DNA from: Microcoleus sp. bin48.metabat.b7b8b9.023
Lineage (GTDB): Bacteria; Cyanobacteriota; Cyanobacteriia; Cyanobacteriales; Microcoleaceae
Reading direction: 5' to 3'
Assembly: GCF_013299185.1 (NCBI RefSeq)
Contig: NZ_JAAFKG010000036.1
Location: 18,581 to 82,580 of the forward strand
Length of the DNA: 64,000 nt
The notes under the pieces were generated by a model that was given only the letters and a program-made list of their open reading frames with translations, was not told the DNA's origin and did not search any database. This document shows, one piece after another, positions 37,085 through 47,700 of the stretch. Positions within the stretch are counted from its first letter, which is position 1. Each line of letters starts with the position of its first letter. A program made the position numbers and the translations under genes.

Positions 37085-37663
37085 CTAATTCCAAATTTTT
37101 TGCAAATTTAAAACAAATCCCGGCAAAACATCTTCCCCAGAAAGGGCGAGAGGAGATTGTAAAACTTCCACTTCTTGGCCGGGGGGATAAATTTCTACTT
37201 CTCGTTTTTTGCGGTTAATCAGCCAACCCAAGCGGCAGCCATTATCCATATATTCTTGCATTTTTTCCTGAGTCTTTTTCAAGCTGTCACTCGGAGAAAG
37301 AAACTCGATGACAAAATCAGGACATAAGGGGATAAATTTGTCTTTTTGTTCCGGTGTCAAAGCTTGCCAACGCGATTTTTCTACCCAAGACGCATCAGGA
37401 GAGCGATCGGCGCCCTTGGGCAGAGTAAATCCTGTGGAGGAATCAAAGGCTTCACCGAGTTCGGTTCGATCGTTCCAGATCCAGAGTTGAGCGCCTGCTG
37501 TTAAATTGCGTTTCCCTGTTTCTCCTCCGGTTGGTGGCATGACGATTAATTCTCCGTTGGCGTTGCGTTCTAGTTTCAATTCTGGGTGTTCTTCACACAG
37601 TTGATAAAACTGTTCGGAAGTTAGTTGGATAATGGAATTGAGATTTAATGTAATAGCAGTCAT
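37085..37663 (-). CDS. Uma2 family putative endonuclease
   Basis: 192 residues. Seen: LTSEQFYQLCEEHPELKLERNANGELIVMPP (about 14-44), RSPDASWVEKSRW (acidic site Asp), then LCPDFVIEFLSPSDSLKKTQEKMQEYMDNG (acidic site Glu in IEFLSP) and a closing LINRKKREVEIYPP. This is a typical Uma2 with Asp-Glu active-site pattern. Only a paralogue-level similarity to the Uma2 at 3312-3884 is evident. It may form a unit with the gene at 36316 on the same strand. Confidence 0.88.
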   Translation of the reverse strand: MTAITLNLNSIIQLTSEQFYQLCEEHPELKLERNANGELIVMPPTGGETGKRNLTAGAQLWIWNDRTELGEAFDSSTGFTLPKGADRSPDASWVEKSRWQALTPEQKDKFIPLCPDFVIEFLSPSDSLKKTQEKMQEYMDNGCRLGWLINRKKREVEIYPPGQEVEVLQSPLALSGEDVLPGFVLNLQKIWN

Positions 37664-37750
37664 GATTATTTACCTGCTGTTTGTATGAATTCGATTAAGA
37701 ATTAAAAATGGGATAATTCATTTTTAATTCTTAATTCTTAACTTATCATT

Positions 37751-38938
37751 CTACTGCAATTGTTGGATGCGCTTGAGGGCGTCTTGATATGCAGTTGTTC
37801 TGCCGCCTTGCTTGTAAAGTTCCGCTGCTTTTTGAAAGTCGGCAATTGCTTTGGCTTTGTCTTCTGTCAGGTAAGCTAAAGCTCGGTTGTAGTAGGCGTC
37901 GGCAAAACCGGGATTGGCTGCGATCGCCTGCGTGTATGCTTGAATAGCGGTTCCACCGCGGGTGGGGTCGGGTTGTGGCAAGCCGGCAGTAATGAAAGTG
38001 CGGGCATTGCCGATATTAAAATGCAATTCTGGGCTGTATTTAGGATTGAAAGTGAGTGCTTTGTTGAAATCGGCGATCGCCTCCCAAGCATCTCCTTCAT
38101 CTAAGCGGGAAAGCCCTCGAAAATAATAGGCTTGGGCGTCTTGCGGATTGGCGGTGGATACCGGGCCGATAGTTGTGGGAGTATTGTCTACTTTCAACTC
38201 GGATTTGTTAATTCCCGCCGCCACCAGTTTGGCGATAAATGTATTAATGGGAACTGCTGCATTAAATCCTGTTTTAATCGGGGCGACTTCGCCGTTACTG
38301 ATTTGGGCGAAACCGAATTCCCCTTGTCCGTGCAAACCGATGACTCGGGCTTCGGAGTCGAAAACTGGCCCGCCACTCATCCCACTCCAAGTGACGGCTT
38401 GATACCGCAAAGTGTAACCTTCCCGGCGATCGCGCGGGCGGCTGGTAACGAGTCCGGGAGACATTTCTGGTTCTCGTTCGGCCCCAAAGAGTCCCCCCGT
38501 AGCGGGATAGCCGTAAACGAAGATTTGAGTGCCGATGACGGCTTTGTCAGAATCGGCTAGCGTCGCCACTGGATATTCTTCGGGACTTTCAAATTTGACT
38601 ACTGCTAAATCCGGATCTGTTGGGGCTGTTTGCAAGCGGGTGACGTTGCTTACTTGATAGTTTTTGCCAGCCGACGTGCGAACGGTGTATTTCACGTCTG
38701 CTTTTTCTACGACGTGATTGACTGTTAAAACTGTGTAAGTTTTGCCGTTTTTGGCAATAATTACCCCGGAACCGTCTCCTAGGGAACTATTGATTTGTAC
38801 TGTCAGCGGCCCGGCGATGCTGGCGACTTCTTGGGGTGTTTTGGCGATCGCCGGTTGGCTGATGACTATGGTTAAGGCTGCGGTGGTTCCTGCTAGCAAG
38901 GTGGTTAAGGTGTCGTAACGAGAAAAGTTTATATTCAT
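37751..38938 (-). CDS. Exported trypsin-like serine protease with TPR repeats
   Basis: 395 residues. Seen: an N-terminal signal peptide (about 1-32, ending QPAIAKT), a trypsin-fold protease domain (about 35-240) with His in TVLTVNHVVEKA, Asp in PTDPDLAVVKFES and Ser in SGMSGGPVFD, then TPR-like helices (about 265-395: AYYFRGLSRLDEGDAWEAIADFNKAL, AYTQAIAANPGFADAYYNRAL). HtrA-like proteases have this triad, but there is no PDZ domain; TPRs probably choose partners. Likely periplasmic. No operon partner; a repeat-filled gap follows upstream. Confidence 0.87.
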   Translation of the reverse strand: MNINFSRYDTLTTLLAGTTAALTIVISQPAIAKTPQEVASIAGPLTVQINSSLGDGSGVIIAKNGKTYTVLTVNHVVEKADVKYTVRTSAGKNYQVSNVTRLQTAPTDPDLAVVKFESPEEYPVATLADSDKAVIGTQIFVYGYPATGGLFGAEREPEMSPGLVTSRPRDRREGYTLRYQAVTWSGMSGGPVFDSEARVIGLHGQGEFGFAQISNGEVAPIKTGFNAAVPINTFIAKLVAAGINKSELKVDNTPTTIGPVSTANPQDAQAYYFRGLSRLDEGDAWEAIADFNKALTFNPKYSPELHFNIGNARTFITAGLPQPDPTRGGTAIQAYTQAIAANPGFADAYYNRALAYLTEDKAKAIADFQKAAELYKQGGRTTAYQDALKRIQQLQ

Positions 38939-39577
38939 GGCTGTTGCTAATTGGTAGTTTGGTATGGGAGTTCGCTGCGGTTGGTGGTTTGGGCTTTTTG
39001 GGTTTTTAGTTTGATTAATGTTTTGACGCTATTGGCGATCGGCTTTGTTCTTTACTGATAATTTTACTCGCTTTTTTGTTCCGCGATTCCCCAATATCCA
39101 GACTCAGTTATAAGCTGCATCGGGCTGAGGATATCTGCCAAAAAATTTGGTGTTCTCCGACGCACCCGGGTACATCTCTATTTTGCAAGGGCTCTCGCAT
39201 TCCGGCAGACAATTTATTAGTGAGAAGCAGAGATTTACTGCCGGAATGCGAGAGCCCCTACGAAGATATTTCCAAAAAAGAGGGGTGCATCTGGCGCAAG
39301 GCAAATATATCCGTAGGGGCGAAGCATGACCGCAATCAATATGGGATTATAACTAATAACTTATATGCGGTCATGCGAGAGCCCTCTTCAACAACCAGAT
39401 GCACCCGAAGCGGTACGTTGTTGGGCTTTAGCCCTCAAAGAGCGCTGAAGCGCAACTACGTACCTTTGAAAGAGCGCTGAAGCGCAACTACGTACTTGTG
39501 CGATCTGAAGTGGTACGTTGTTGGGCTTTAGCCCTGAAAGAGCGCTCAAGCGCAACTACGTACCGCTTCGGGTGCAA
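38939..39577. repeat. Gap filled with dispersed palindromes and the 70-bp element
   Basis: Contains: a perfect-looking palindrome with arms GGGCTCTCGCATTCCGGCA (39189-39207 and 39239-39257); the 70-bp element at 39313-39384, opposite in orientation to 19178-19250; and several GTACGTTGTTGGGCTTTAGC / AGAGCGCTGAAGCGCAACTA hairpins at 39410-39565. These repeat types match those at 23262-23732. Short open frames here follow the repeats and are not believed. Confidence 0.8.
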
Positions 39578-41146
39578 CTATGTAATTTGATGTTTTGTTG
39601 CCCATTGGACGATCGCCTCAGTCAACCCATCTAATGTATATTCTGTCGCTTCTAGGTCTAACTTGCCCAATAAATTCTGGCAGCTTTTGGAGGTTTCCGG
39701 GCCGATGGAGGCGATGCAAACTTTTTCTAGCCAATCCTGAGATAAGGAGAATTCGGGAGTTGTTTCGATCAGGTGGCAAAAGTTATGTACGGTTTTGGAA
39801 CTGGCAAAGGTGATGATATCTACGGCTTGATTCTGGAGTGCGGCTAGGGCGATCGGATCGATTGTTTCGGGACAGCAAGATTGGTACGCTGGTACTTCGA
39901 TTACTTGCGCTCCTTTGGCGGTGAATTCTTTGAATAAAACTTCTCTTCCCCCACTTTCTACTCTGGGAAATAAGATTTTGCAGTTTTGCAAATTGTCGGG
40001 GAAGTTTTCGACTAGGGAATCGGCGACAAAGTTGGGGGGAATAAAGTCTGGTTGTAGCGAGTGCGATCGCAAACTTTCTGCTGTCTTTTTCCCAACTACT
40101 GCGATTTTAATGCCAAACAAGCTCCGCGCGTCTTTGCCTTTTGCTTGCAATCTTTGAAAAAACCAGTCTACGGCGTTGTGGGAAGTGAGGATTAACCAGT
40201 GAAAGCTTGACATTTGGTCGATCGCACTATCCAACGGTTCCCAACTTGAAGGCGCACCAATTACTAAGGCTGGCATTTCGATCGCGCGGGCACCCAGTTG
40301 CTGGAGTCGATCGCTAAATTGACCGGACTGGGAAGCCGCGCGGGTGACTAAAATCGTTTTTCCGGCTAGCGGTTGGCTCATGTTAGCGGTGACAGGTGTA
40401 TGGCTCATGTTTGTGCTTTCTGGCTGGATTAAAAATTCGCGCAATCTAACTACTTCCCCAATGACGATGACGCAAGGCGATAGAGATTCACCTGTTGTTT
40501 GCTGTACAATGTCGCAGAGCGTGCCGATCCAGATTTGCTGTTCGGGGCGGCCGCAATCTCGGATAATGGCGATCGCAGTTTCGGGCGATCGTCCGTGTTT
40601 TTTTAATTGCCAGACTATCTCGCTTAAATTGCGTCCTCCCATCAAGATTACCAGAGTTTCTATCCGCACTAAAGCTTCCCATTCCAGCGCATCCGGTTCG
40701 TGGGCGCTCATCACTGCAAAACAGCGGCTCATTACCGGATCTGTGAGGGGGATTCCTGCTAGTAAAGGTGCCGCAAATGCTGAGGATATTCCGGGGATTA
40801 CTTCAAATTCGCAGCCTGCTATAATTAATGCTTGAATTTCGGAACTGGAGCGACCAAAAATAAATGGATCGCCACTTTTAAGACGGACTACTTGTTTGCC
40901 AAGTTGGCAATGTTCTACCAGCAAACGGTTAATTTCTTGCTGCTGGGCGGAAGGTTTGCCGCCGCGTTTCCCCACTTCGATTTTCTGACAAGTTACTGGA
41001 ATTAATGCGAGTTGCGGGATGTCGATGAGTGCGTCGTAGATTAAGACTTCGGCTTGGGAGAGCAGTTTTTGCGATCGCACTGTCATCAAGTTACAATCTC
41101 CCGGCCCCGCACCGACTAGATAAACTTTTCCTTTTGAGTTTTTCAT
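39578..41146 (-). CDS. cobA-hemD: Fused uroporphyrinogen-III methyltransferase and uroporphyrinogen-III synthase (CobA-HemD)
   Basis: 522 residues. The N-terminal half (about 1-245) is a SUMT/CobA methyltransferase: VYLVGAGPGDCNLMTVRS (residues 8-25), VVRLKSGDPFIFGR (about 94-107), VIPGISSAFAAPLLAGIPLTDP and ILMGGRNL. It methylates uroporphyrinogen III to precorrin-2, leading to sirohaem and cobalamin. The C-terminal half (about 260-522) is a HemD-like synthase (AGKTILVTRAASQSGQFSDRLQQLGARAIEMPAL, LTSHNAVDWF, ITFASSKTVHNF), which makes uroporphyrinogen III. Such fusions are known. The fused enzyme would hold two consecutive steps. Stand-alone gene, divergent from the giant glycosyltransferase gene. 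Confidence 0.93.
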   Translation of the reverse strand: MKNSKGKVYLVGAGPGDCNLMTVRSQKLLSQAEVLIYDALIDIPQLALIPVTCQKIEVGKRGGKPSAQQQEINRLLVEHCQLGKQVVRLKSGDPFIFGRSSSEIQALIIAGCEFEVIPGISSAFAAPLLAGIPLTDPVMSRCFAVMSAHEPDALEWEALVRIETLVILMGGRNLSEIVWQLKKHGRSPETAIAIIRDCGRPEQQIWIGTLCDIVQQTTGESLSPCVIVIGEVVRLREFLIQPESTNMSHTPVTANMSQPLAGKTILVTRAASQSGQFSDRLQQLGARAIEMPALVIGAPSSWEPLDSAIDQMSSFHWLILTSHNAVDWFFQRLQAKGKDARSLFGIKIAVVGKKTAESLRSHSLQPDFIPPNFVADSLVENFPDNLQNCKILFPRVESGGREVLFKEFTAKGAQVIEVPAYQSCCPETIDPIALAALQNQAVDIITFASSKTVHNFCHLIETTPEFSLSQDWLEKVCIASIGPETSKSCQNLLGKLDLEATEYTLDGLTEAIVQWATKHQIT

Positions 41147-41201
41147 AAGTCATCCTCGATAGTATAATTTAAGGAAGAAGGAAGAATCAGCAATTATATA
41201 G

Positions 41202-41290
41202 ACTTTCTCAAAAAGATGAGATATGACTGACGGCTTATATAACCACTAGACTAAGAGGGCTAAAGCCCAACAACATACCTCATCTTTTTG
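41202..41290. repeat. Dispersed palindromic repeat, copy 2
   Basis: Nearly the same sequence as 443-537 (ACTTTCTCAAAAAGATGAGA...ACATACCTCATC). A third, decayed version brackets a seven-base repeat array at 60290-60482 (ends TATAGCCTTTC and GAAAGGCTATA). Confidence 0.65.
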
Positions 41291-41323
41291 ATAACCGCTA
41301 TAAAATAAAAAATAACAAACAAT

Positions 41324-41392
41324 CAATGCCCAATGCCCGATGCCCGATGCCCGATGCCCGATGCCCAATGCCCGATGCCCAATCCTTAACTA
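41324..41392 (+). repeat. Seven-base tandem repeat ATGCCCG/ATGCCCA
   Basis: About ten copies of a seven-base unit lie at 41324-41392, immediately upstream of the start of the giant gene at 41407. They are readable as an open frame but are not conserved protein. Confidence 0.85.
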
Positions 41393-41406
41393 GAAATCCT
41401 ATATTT

Positions 41407-44400
41407 ATGCAGATTATCATCATTACGGCTGCCGATGCAAATTACTTTGAACTGGTGCGAGGTACTATTTTATCGGTGCGGGAAAAATCAGAAAGTGCAA
41501 ATGTGGCGATCGGCTTTTTCGATCTCGGCTGCACTCCCGAACAATTGCAGTGGCTGGAAACAAGAGTTAATATCATTCAAAAACCCGATTGGGACTTCAA
41601 CTTTCCCGGTAAAAATGAAGCACCTCACTATCTCAAAGGGCTTTTAGCTCGTCCGTTTCTGCGCCGTTACTTCCCCAATTTTGACATCTACCTGTGGATA
41701 GATGCTGATGCTTGGGTGCAGGATTGGCAAGCTGTGGAATTATTCGTAAAAGGCGCGGCAAAACGGGGTTTAGCAGTTGTTCCAGAATTAGATAGAGGCT
41801 ATTATTTAGCTTATGGCAAATTGCCTTGGTACTGGGAATTTGTTTATCGCGATTATCAAGCAGCTTTTGGGGAAGAAGTTGCCAAACAGTTGCACAGCTA
41901 TCCAACTATCAATGCAGGTATCTTTGCGCTGCACAAAGATGCGCCGCATTGGCAACTTTGGGCGGAATATCTGGATGAGGGATTGCAGCGGCACGTTTCT
42001 TTGATGACTGACCAAATAGCGTTAAATCGGCTGGTTTACGGTACTGAAATGTTCGATCGCACAGAGATGCTGCCGGCTCGGTGCAATTGGAGCTGCAACT
42101 TCGGTTTGCCCGTCTGGGACAAGCAGCGACGCTGTTTTGTGGAGCCGTATTTGCCGCACGGGGCGATCGGCATTCTGCACATCACCGGTCACAAGCACGA
42201 CTTGGTAAAATTAGCAACAACAGACGGGAATCAAGTAGAAATTAGTCTCCGCTACCAACCAATTCAACAGCCAGTATCCCCACAATTAAAATCAGAAAAA
42301 ATGAGTGTACAACCACCCTCTCAAATTCAAAACAATACATTGCCTGTCGGAGATTACGTCTCGCCCGGACTAAAAATTACTCTCCCAGATGCATACTTTC
42401 CCAACATGATTGTGGGCGATACTAATACTTGTCCGTGGCCATATCTGCGCCGGGAAATCGAGCACAATTGGTATGTCGATCGCCGTGCTAGTTCAGTCGG
42501 ATTTCTCAGTCGCGACGAAGCACACATCCTTTACAATACAGCCCTGCAATTTGCAGGCAAAAAAGCGTTAGAAATCGGCTGCTGGCTGGGATGGTCGGCC
42601 TGTCACTTAGCCCTCGCTGGAGTTGAGTTAGATGTCGTCGATCCGCTATTAGAAAGAGAAGATATCAGACAAAGCGTCATCGATTCAATTCAAGGCGCTC
42701 TCAATGCGTCGGGAGTTCAAACTTCCGTCGAGCTAATCCCCGGGTACAGTCCTCAGAGAGTAATAGATTTTGCCGCTCAATTCAACCGTAAATGGTCGTT
42801 AATTTTTATTGACGGAGAACACGAAGGTGATGGGCCGTTAAATGATGCGATCGCCTGCGAAAAATTAGCTGAAGAAGATGCAATAATTTTATTTCACGAC
42901 TTAGCTGCTCCGGCTGTTGCTAAGGGTTTAGATTACTTGAAACAACAGGGCTGGCAAACGATAGTATATCAAACAATGCAAATTATGGGTGCAGCTTGGC
43001 GGGGAAATGTCGAGCCTGTAAAACATCAACCAGATGCCAATATTTATTGGGAGTTGCCAACACATTTGCAGGGTTATCAAATTAGCAATTTAGAGGGGAT
43101 TGATTCGACCAAATACAGTAAAAAGAATAAAAAGCCACAGTCATCTTATACAAGAGATTTCTACGAATTAATAGGAGAAGGAACTCGCACTTCTGCTATA
43201 GAAATTATTCCCCTGCTGTTAGACTTGCTGCAACCAATTTTACCTAAAAGTGTAGTGGATGTGGGCTGCGGTACGGGAAGTTGGTTAGCTGCTTTTCATA
43301 AATTGGGAATTGCTGACTGTTTGGGAATAGATGGCGATTATGTCGATCGCACTCTTTTACAAATTCCTTTAAATCAGTTCCAATCCGCCGATTTAAAGCA
43401 AACGCTGCAATTAACAAGAAAGTTTGACTTAGCAATTTCCCTAGAAGTTGCAGAACATTTACCAGCTACCTGTGCTGAAACCTTTGTTAATTCTCTCACT
43501 CAATTAGCACCAGTAATTTTGTTTTCGGCTGCGATACCGTTTCAAGGAGGTGTCGAACACGTTAACGAACAGTGGCCGCAATATTGGGTAAATTATTTTC
43601 ATACAAAAGGTTTTGCAGTCGTGGATTGCTTGAGGAGAAAAATATGGAACAATGACAAAGTAGAGCCTTGGTACGCTCAGAATATATTTATTTTTGTTAA
43701 ACAAGAATATTTATCGAGATATCCTATTTTAGAAAGTGAATATCAAAACACCGATTTGAATCAATTAGCAATTGTTCATCCCAAAATTTATTTTTATAGC
43801 TTGCAAGCTGCTCAAAAGTCAGCCCAAACAGAAAGTTTCAGGCAAATTTCTGCATCCCAGCAATTGGAAAATCGACCTTTGGTATCTGTGATTGTTCCCT
43901 GCTACAATCAATCTCATTTTTTGCCACAAGCGGTAACTAGCGCAATTAAGCAAACTTACAAAAATTTGGAAATTATCATTGTCAATGATGGCAGCTTAGA
44001 TACTACTAGCACAGTTGCCAAAAATTTAATAGCAGCAAATCCCCAGCATAATATCAGGCTGATAGAACAAACAAATCAAGGGCTGTCTCTGGCAAGAAAT
44101 GCTGGAATAGCAGCAGCAAATGGTGAATACATCATGCCTTTGGATGCCGACGATATTTTAGCTGAAAACGCCTTGAATAGTCTTTTAGAAATATGCTTAA
44201 AATCTAATGTACCTTGTGTAGCATTTGGTTCTTATCAAATGTTTGGTACAGAAAATCGCATAGTACCGAGTTGCGATTTGTATTCGCCGGAAAACATCAA
44301 GTACTCTAACATGATTCACCCGTCTTCACTGTATCACAAATCTATTTTAGATTTAGTGGCAGGTTATAAAGTTGGGATGAAAGAAGGTTACGAAGATTGG

Positions 44401-44610
44401 GAGTTTTGGGTGAATTGTCACAGACATAATATCCCATTTTTGGGAACGAAAGAAGTAGTTGTCAATTATCGGCGTTCCCAGGGTTCTATGTTGGCAAAAG
44501 CTCAGCAACATCATGAAAAGTTAGTAGCACAAATTGTTTGTTACAACCGCGATATTTACGATATTGAAAGTGTGAAGAATGCTGAGAAAATCTTGGAAGC
44601 AGTCAATTAA
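41407..44610 (+). CDS. Four-domain fusion: glycosyltransferase - methyltransferase - methyltransferase - glycosyltransferase 2
   Basis: 1067 residues from the ATG at 41407; the extension to 41326 comes from a seven-base repeat and is rejected. Domain 1 (about 1-265 from the chosen start): sugar-nucleotide transferase-like, MQIIIITAADANYFELVRGT and IYLWIDADAWVQDW with a DxD-type motif. Domain 2 (about 345-530): class I methyltransferase, ALEIGCWLGWSACHLALAGV and SLIFIDGEHEGDGP. Domain 3 (about 590-740): a second methyltransferase, SVVDVGCGTGSWLAAFHKLG. Domain 4 (about 820-1067): GT2, SVIVPCYNQSHFLPQAV, IIIVNDGSLD and MPLDADD. Together they suggest building and methylating a surface glycan chain; substrates are unknown. 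It converges with the giant TPR-GT gene; a repeat cluster lies between. Confidence 0.9.
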   Translation: MQIIIITAADANYFELVRGTILSVREKSESANVAIGFFDLGCTPEQLQWLETRVNIIQKPDWDFNFPGKNEAPHYLKGLLARPFLRRYFPNFDIYLWIDADAWVQDWQAVELFVKGAAKRGLAVVPELDRGYYLAYGKLPWYWEFVYRDYQAAFGEEVAKQLHSYPTINAGIFALHKDAPHWQLWAEYLDEGLQRHVSLMTDQIALNRLVYGTEMFDRTEMLPARCNWSCNFGLPVWDKQRRCFVEPYLPHGAIGILHITGHKHDLVKLATTDGNQVEISLRYQPIQQPVSPQLKSEKMSVQPPSQIQNNTLPVGDYVSPGLKITLPDAYFPNMIVGDTNTCPWPYLRREIEHNWYVDRRASSVGFLSRDEAHILYNTALQFAGKKALEIGCWLGWSACHLALAGVELDVVDPLLEREDIRQSVIDSIQGALNASGVQTSVELIPGYSPQRVIDFAAQFNRKWSLIFIDGEHEGDGPLNDAIACEKLAEEDAIILFHDLAAPAVAKGLDYLKQQGWQTIVYQTMQIMGAAWRGNVEPVKHQPDANIYWELPTHLQGYQISNLEGIDSTKYSKKNKKPQSSYTRDFYELIGEGTRTSAIEIIPLLLDLLQPILPKSVVDVGCGTGSWLAAFHKLGIADCLGIDGDYVDRTLLQIPLNQFQSADLKQTLQLTRKFDLAISLEVAEHLPATCAETFVNSLTQLAPVILFSAAIPFQGGVEHVNEQWPQYWVNYFHTKGFAVVDCLRRKIWNNDKVEPWYAQNIFIFVKQEYLSRYPILESEYQNTDLNQLAIVHPKIYFYSLQAAQKSAQTESFRQISASQQLENRPLVSVIVPCYNQSHFLPQAVTSAIKQTYKNLEIIIVNDGSLDTTSTVAKNLIAANPQHNIRLIEQTNQGLSLARNAGIAAANGEYIMPLDADDILAENALNSLLEICLKSNVPCVAFGSYQMFGTENRIVPSCDLYSPENIKYSNMIHPSSLYHKSILDLVAGYKVGMKEGYEDWEFWVNCHRHNIPFLGTKEVVVNYRRSQGSMLAKAQQHHEKLVAQIVCYNRDIYDIESVKNAEKILEAVN

Positions 44611-44780
44611 ACGAAAAGAAAGAAAGAAGGACTGAAGTCCTTACTACGAACCAGGTTTGTAGTGAGGACTTTAGTCCTTCTTCAGGTTCGTAGTGAGGAC
44701 TTCAGTCCTTCAGGTTCGTAGTGAGGACTTCAGTCCTTCAGGTTCGTAGTGAGGACTTCAGTCCTTCTTCATCCGGTCAT
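44611..44780. repeat. Tandem GTAGTGAGGACTTCAGTCC half-palindromes between two convergent giant genes
   Basis: At about 44625-44768 lie one full palindrome and three 28-bp tandem copies of AGGTTCGTAGTGAGGACTTC. Could act as a bidirectional terminator for the convergent genes (inference). Confidence 0.8.
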
Positions 44781-47700
44781 CTAAAGCTCATTAATAACAT
44801 CAAGAAAACGCTTAACTTGTTTTTCCCAAGTCCAATCTAACATAAAATTCGCCGCAGCTAAACCCCGACGTTGCGCTGCTTCGCGATTAGTATAAACTTG
44901 CTCCAAAGCCTCGACAACTTCCTCAACGTCTGACTCTCCCCAACCTTCTACACCGGGAAAATGAGCAGTCGGTTTAACTCGCCCCTGACGCGACAAAGGA
45001 TAGCAAATATTGCTGTAAATCAAGTCTAAATGTCCGGTATTTGCTGATAAAATAGTAGGAATTCCGCAGGCCATACTTTCCATTGCGACTAAATTAGTGC
45101 CGCCTTCGCAGCGATTGGTGAAAACAGCGCAGTCGGCTTCTCGCAATATTTGTCCGGCGAGGTGATTGGGAATTAAACCGATGTCGATAAAAGATTCAAC
45201 TGGTAAGCCGTTAGCCGCCAACCATTGCGAAATTCCTAAACTTCCGTCGCGGTTGATATTGGGAAGTCCCGCAACATTTCCGGTTTGTTCGATTCCTAGC
45301 ATATACTGAGGCCAGAAGTTGTGCCAGGTTGTTAGTAGTAAAGCTTCTGGATGTTTGGCCCGAAATCGTTTGAAAGCGGCAATTACAATGTCTTGCCCTT
45401 TGCGATATTCGAGTTTGCCGCCGGAGAAGATGACAAAGCGATCGCCAAATAAGTTAGATTTAGGTGCAGGATGGAAAATTGCGGGGTCAATTCCTTGATT
45501 TACCATCCCGACGTTAGTCAAGCCGCAGCTTCTCAAAACATCGGCATTCCAATGGGAACCGGCGACGATGGCGCGATATTTTTTGGCTGTTTCTAGGGCT
45601 GCTGGGGTGATGCGGGTGTCTTCAAAAAAGATGACTCCTACTTGACAAGGGCTGATTAGGTGATTTTCAACTCCCGAGGATGCTAAGTTATTCCCCAATG
45701 CGTAAAGTACGGGAAAGTTACAACTGATTTGTTTGTCGGAATTTGCTGTTACTAATTCCTGAAATTGTCTTTGCTTTTCTACTGCGGGTGACAACAGCGA
45801 TTTGTGCAGCGGATTGATGGATTCTGAGGTAATGGATGGCGGTACTAAAAGTGCAACTTCCCAGGCGGGATTTCGCAGCAGTTGCAGTGTTAAATTCATG
45901 CCGTAAATGCCCCAGCCGCTGGTGATGCTGACTGGCCAACTGATGCCGATTCCTGTTATTTGTGCGGGGATATTTTGAGGGGAAACTTCTGGAGATATGT
46001 TACTAGGTAGAGTTTGGGAATGAGTTTTTTCTATTATTTGTAGCGGAGTTTGTGGGAGGGGATTTTGAGTTTGAGCCTGGAAACGGGTAATTAGCTGTTC
46101 TAGGGCTGCTTTTATCCGATCGCCCACGGCATCCCAATCACCCGCCTGTGACTGCCGAAACAACCGCGCAGTGGGATACCAAGGGCTGTCTTCCCGTGTC
46201 AGCATCCACCGCCAATCGGGCATGAAAGAGAGCAAAATCCAGACGGGTTTGCCCAACGCACCGGCTAAGTGGGCGATCGCAGTATCGACGCAAATTACTA
46301 AATCCAGTTGCGAAACAATCGCTGCGGTGTCGGCAAAATCGACGCAATGTCCGCTTAAATCAGGGATTTGCTGTTGGTTCAATAAAGTTAAATTGCCCGC
46401 CGACAAGTCTTTCTGAAGGCTGTAAAAACTCGCGCCCGGAACATCTAAAAACTTTAGGAAATCGCTCAGTTTACAGGATCGCTCGTGATTTTTGCGGTGG
46501 AGAGGCCCGCCCGCCCACACAATACCTACTTTTAGTTTATTGTTCGATTCTAGGGAAAGTTTACCATCATCGGGCGGAGCTAAATAAGGAATATTTGCCG
46601 GGATTGTTTCCAAAGTAGTTCCCAGAATTCGCGGCAAACTTAGCAGCGGCGCTTGCACCTGGAAATCTAGCAAATTCTGCGGATTTGTTACTACATTATC
46701 TACGCCTGCCACTTTTTCAAACAAACGCTTCAGCGATTGATGGCAAGCAACCATAACTTTGCCGCCTTTTTGCTTGACTAAAGGTGCGTAGCGGATAAAA
46801 TGAATCGCATCGCCAAAACCTTGTTCTGGGTGCAATAAAATTGTTTTTCCCTGCAAATCTGAACCATCCCAAAGCGGGCTATCTGAATAGCGTTGCTCCA
46901 ATTCTTGAGTTTGCCAGCGCGATTCGTACTCCGCAAAACCAGCCTGGAAATTGCCAGTCAACAGCAAAGCAAATGCTAGTCTCAAACGCAAGTCTGGAGA
47001 TTCTGGAGATAGTTGAATTGCTTTAGTATAGCAGTCGATCGCCTCCGCAACTCTTCCTTGTTCTTCCAGGGCATAACCTAAATATAAGTTGGTTTTGTCC
47101 AGGTTGGGATTGGTTGCTAGTGCTTGCTTGTAGTGCAAAACTGCCTCGGCTATTTGTCCGTTTTCCTGTTTGAGATAACCTAAATAAGTGTGGGCTTCGG
47201 CGTGGTTGGGCGAGGCGGCGATTACTTGTTGGTAGCGCGCGGCTGCGGCTGCTTTGTTGCCTTGTTTTTGTAATGCCTTGGCTATGTTAAACTGTACGTC
47301 TATTTCTGTGAGTGCGTTGAGAGCGATCGCACTTGATGGTAGTTTCGCTTCAGTGGAAATTAACTCTTGTAAAGCGGTTTTTATGCGATCGCCCACGCCA
47401 TCCCAATCACCAGGTGTTTCTTGCCGAAACAACCGCGCAGTGGGATACCAAGGGCTGTCTTCCCGTGTCAGCATCCACCGCCAATCGGGCATGAAAGAGA
47501 GCAAAATCCAGACAGGTTTACCCAAAGCACCGGCTAAATGCGCCACAGCGGTATCGACAGTAATAACTAAATCTAGTTGCGATATCACCGCCGCAGTATC
47601 GGCAAAATCGTTCAAATTGTCGCTCAAATCTATGACTGAAGTTTGAGTTAACAAAGCAATATCATCCGCCGACACTTGTTTTTGCAGACTGTAAAAAGTG

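Noticed and set aside
41326..41406. N-terminal extension of the giant GT-MT fusion
   Set aside because: It reads MPNARCPMPDARCPMPDA from a seven-base repeat; the conserved domain begins at the ATG at 41407.
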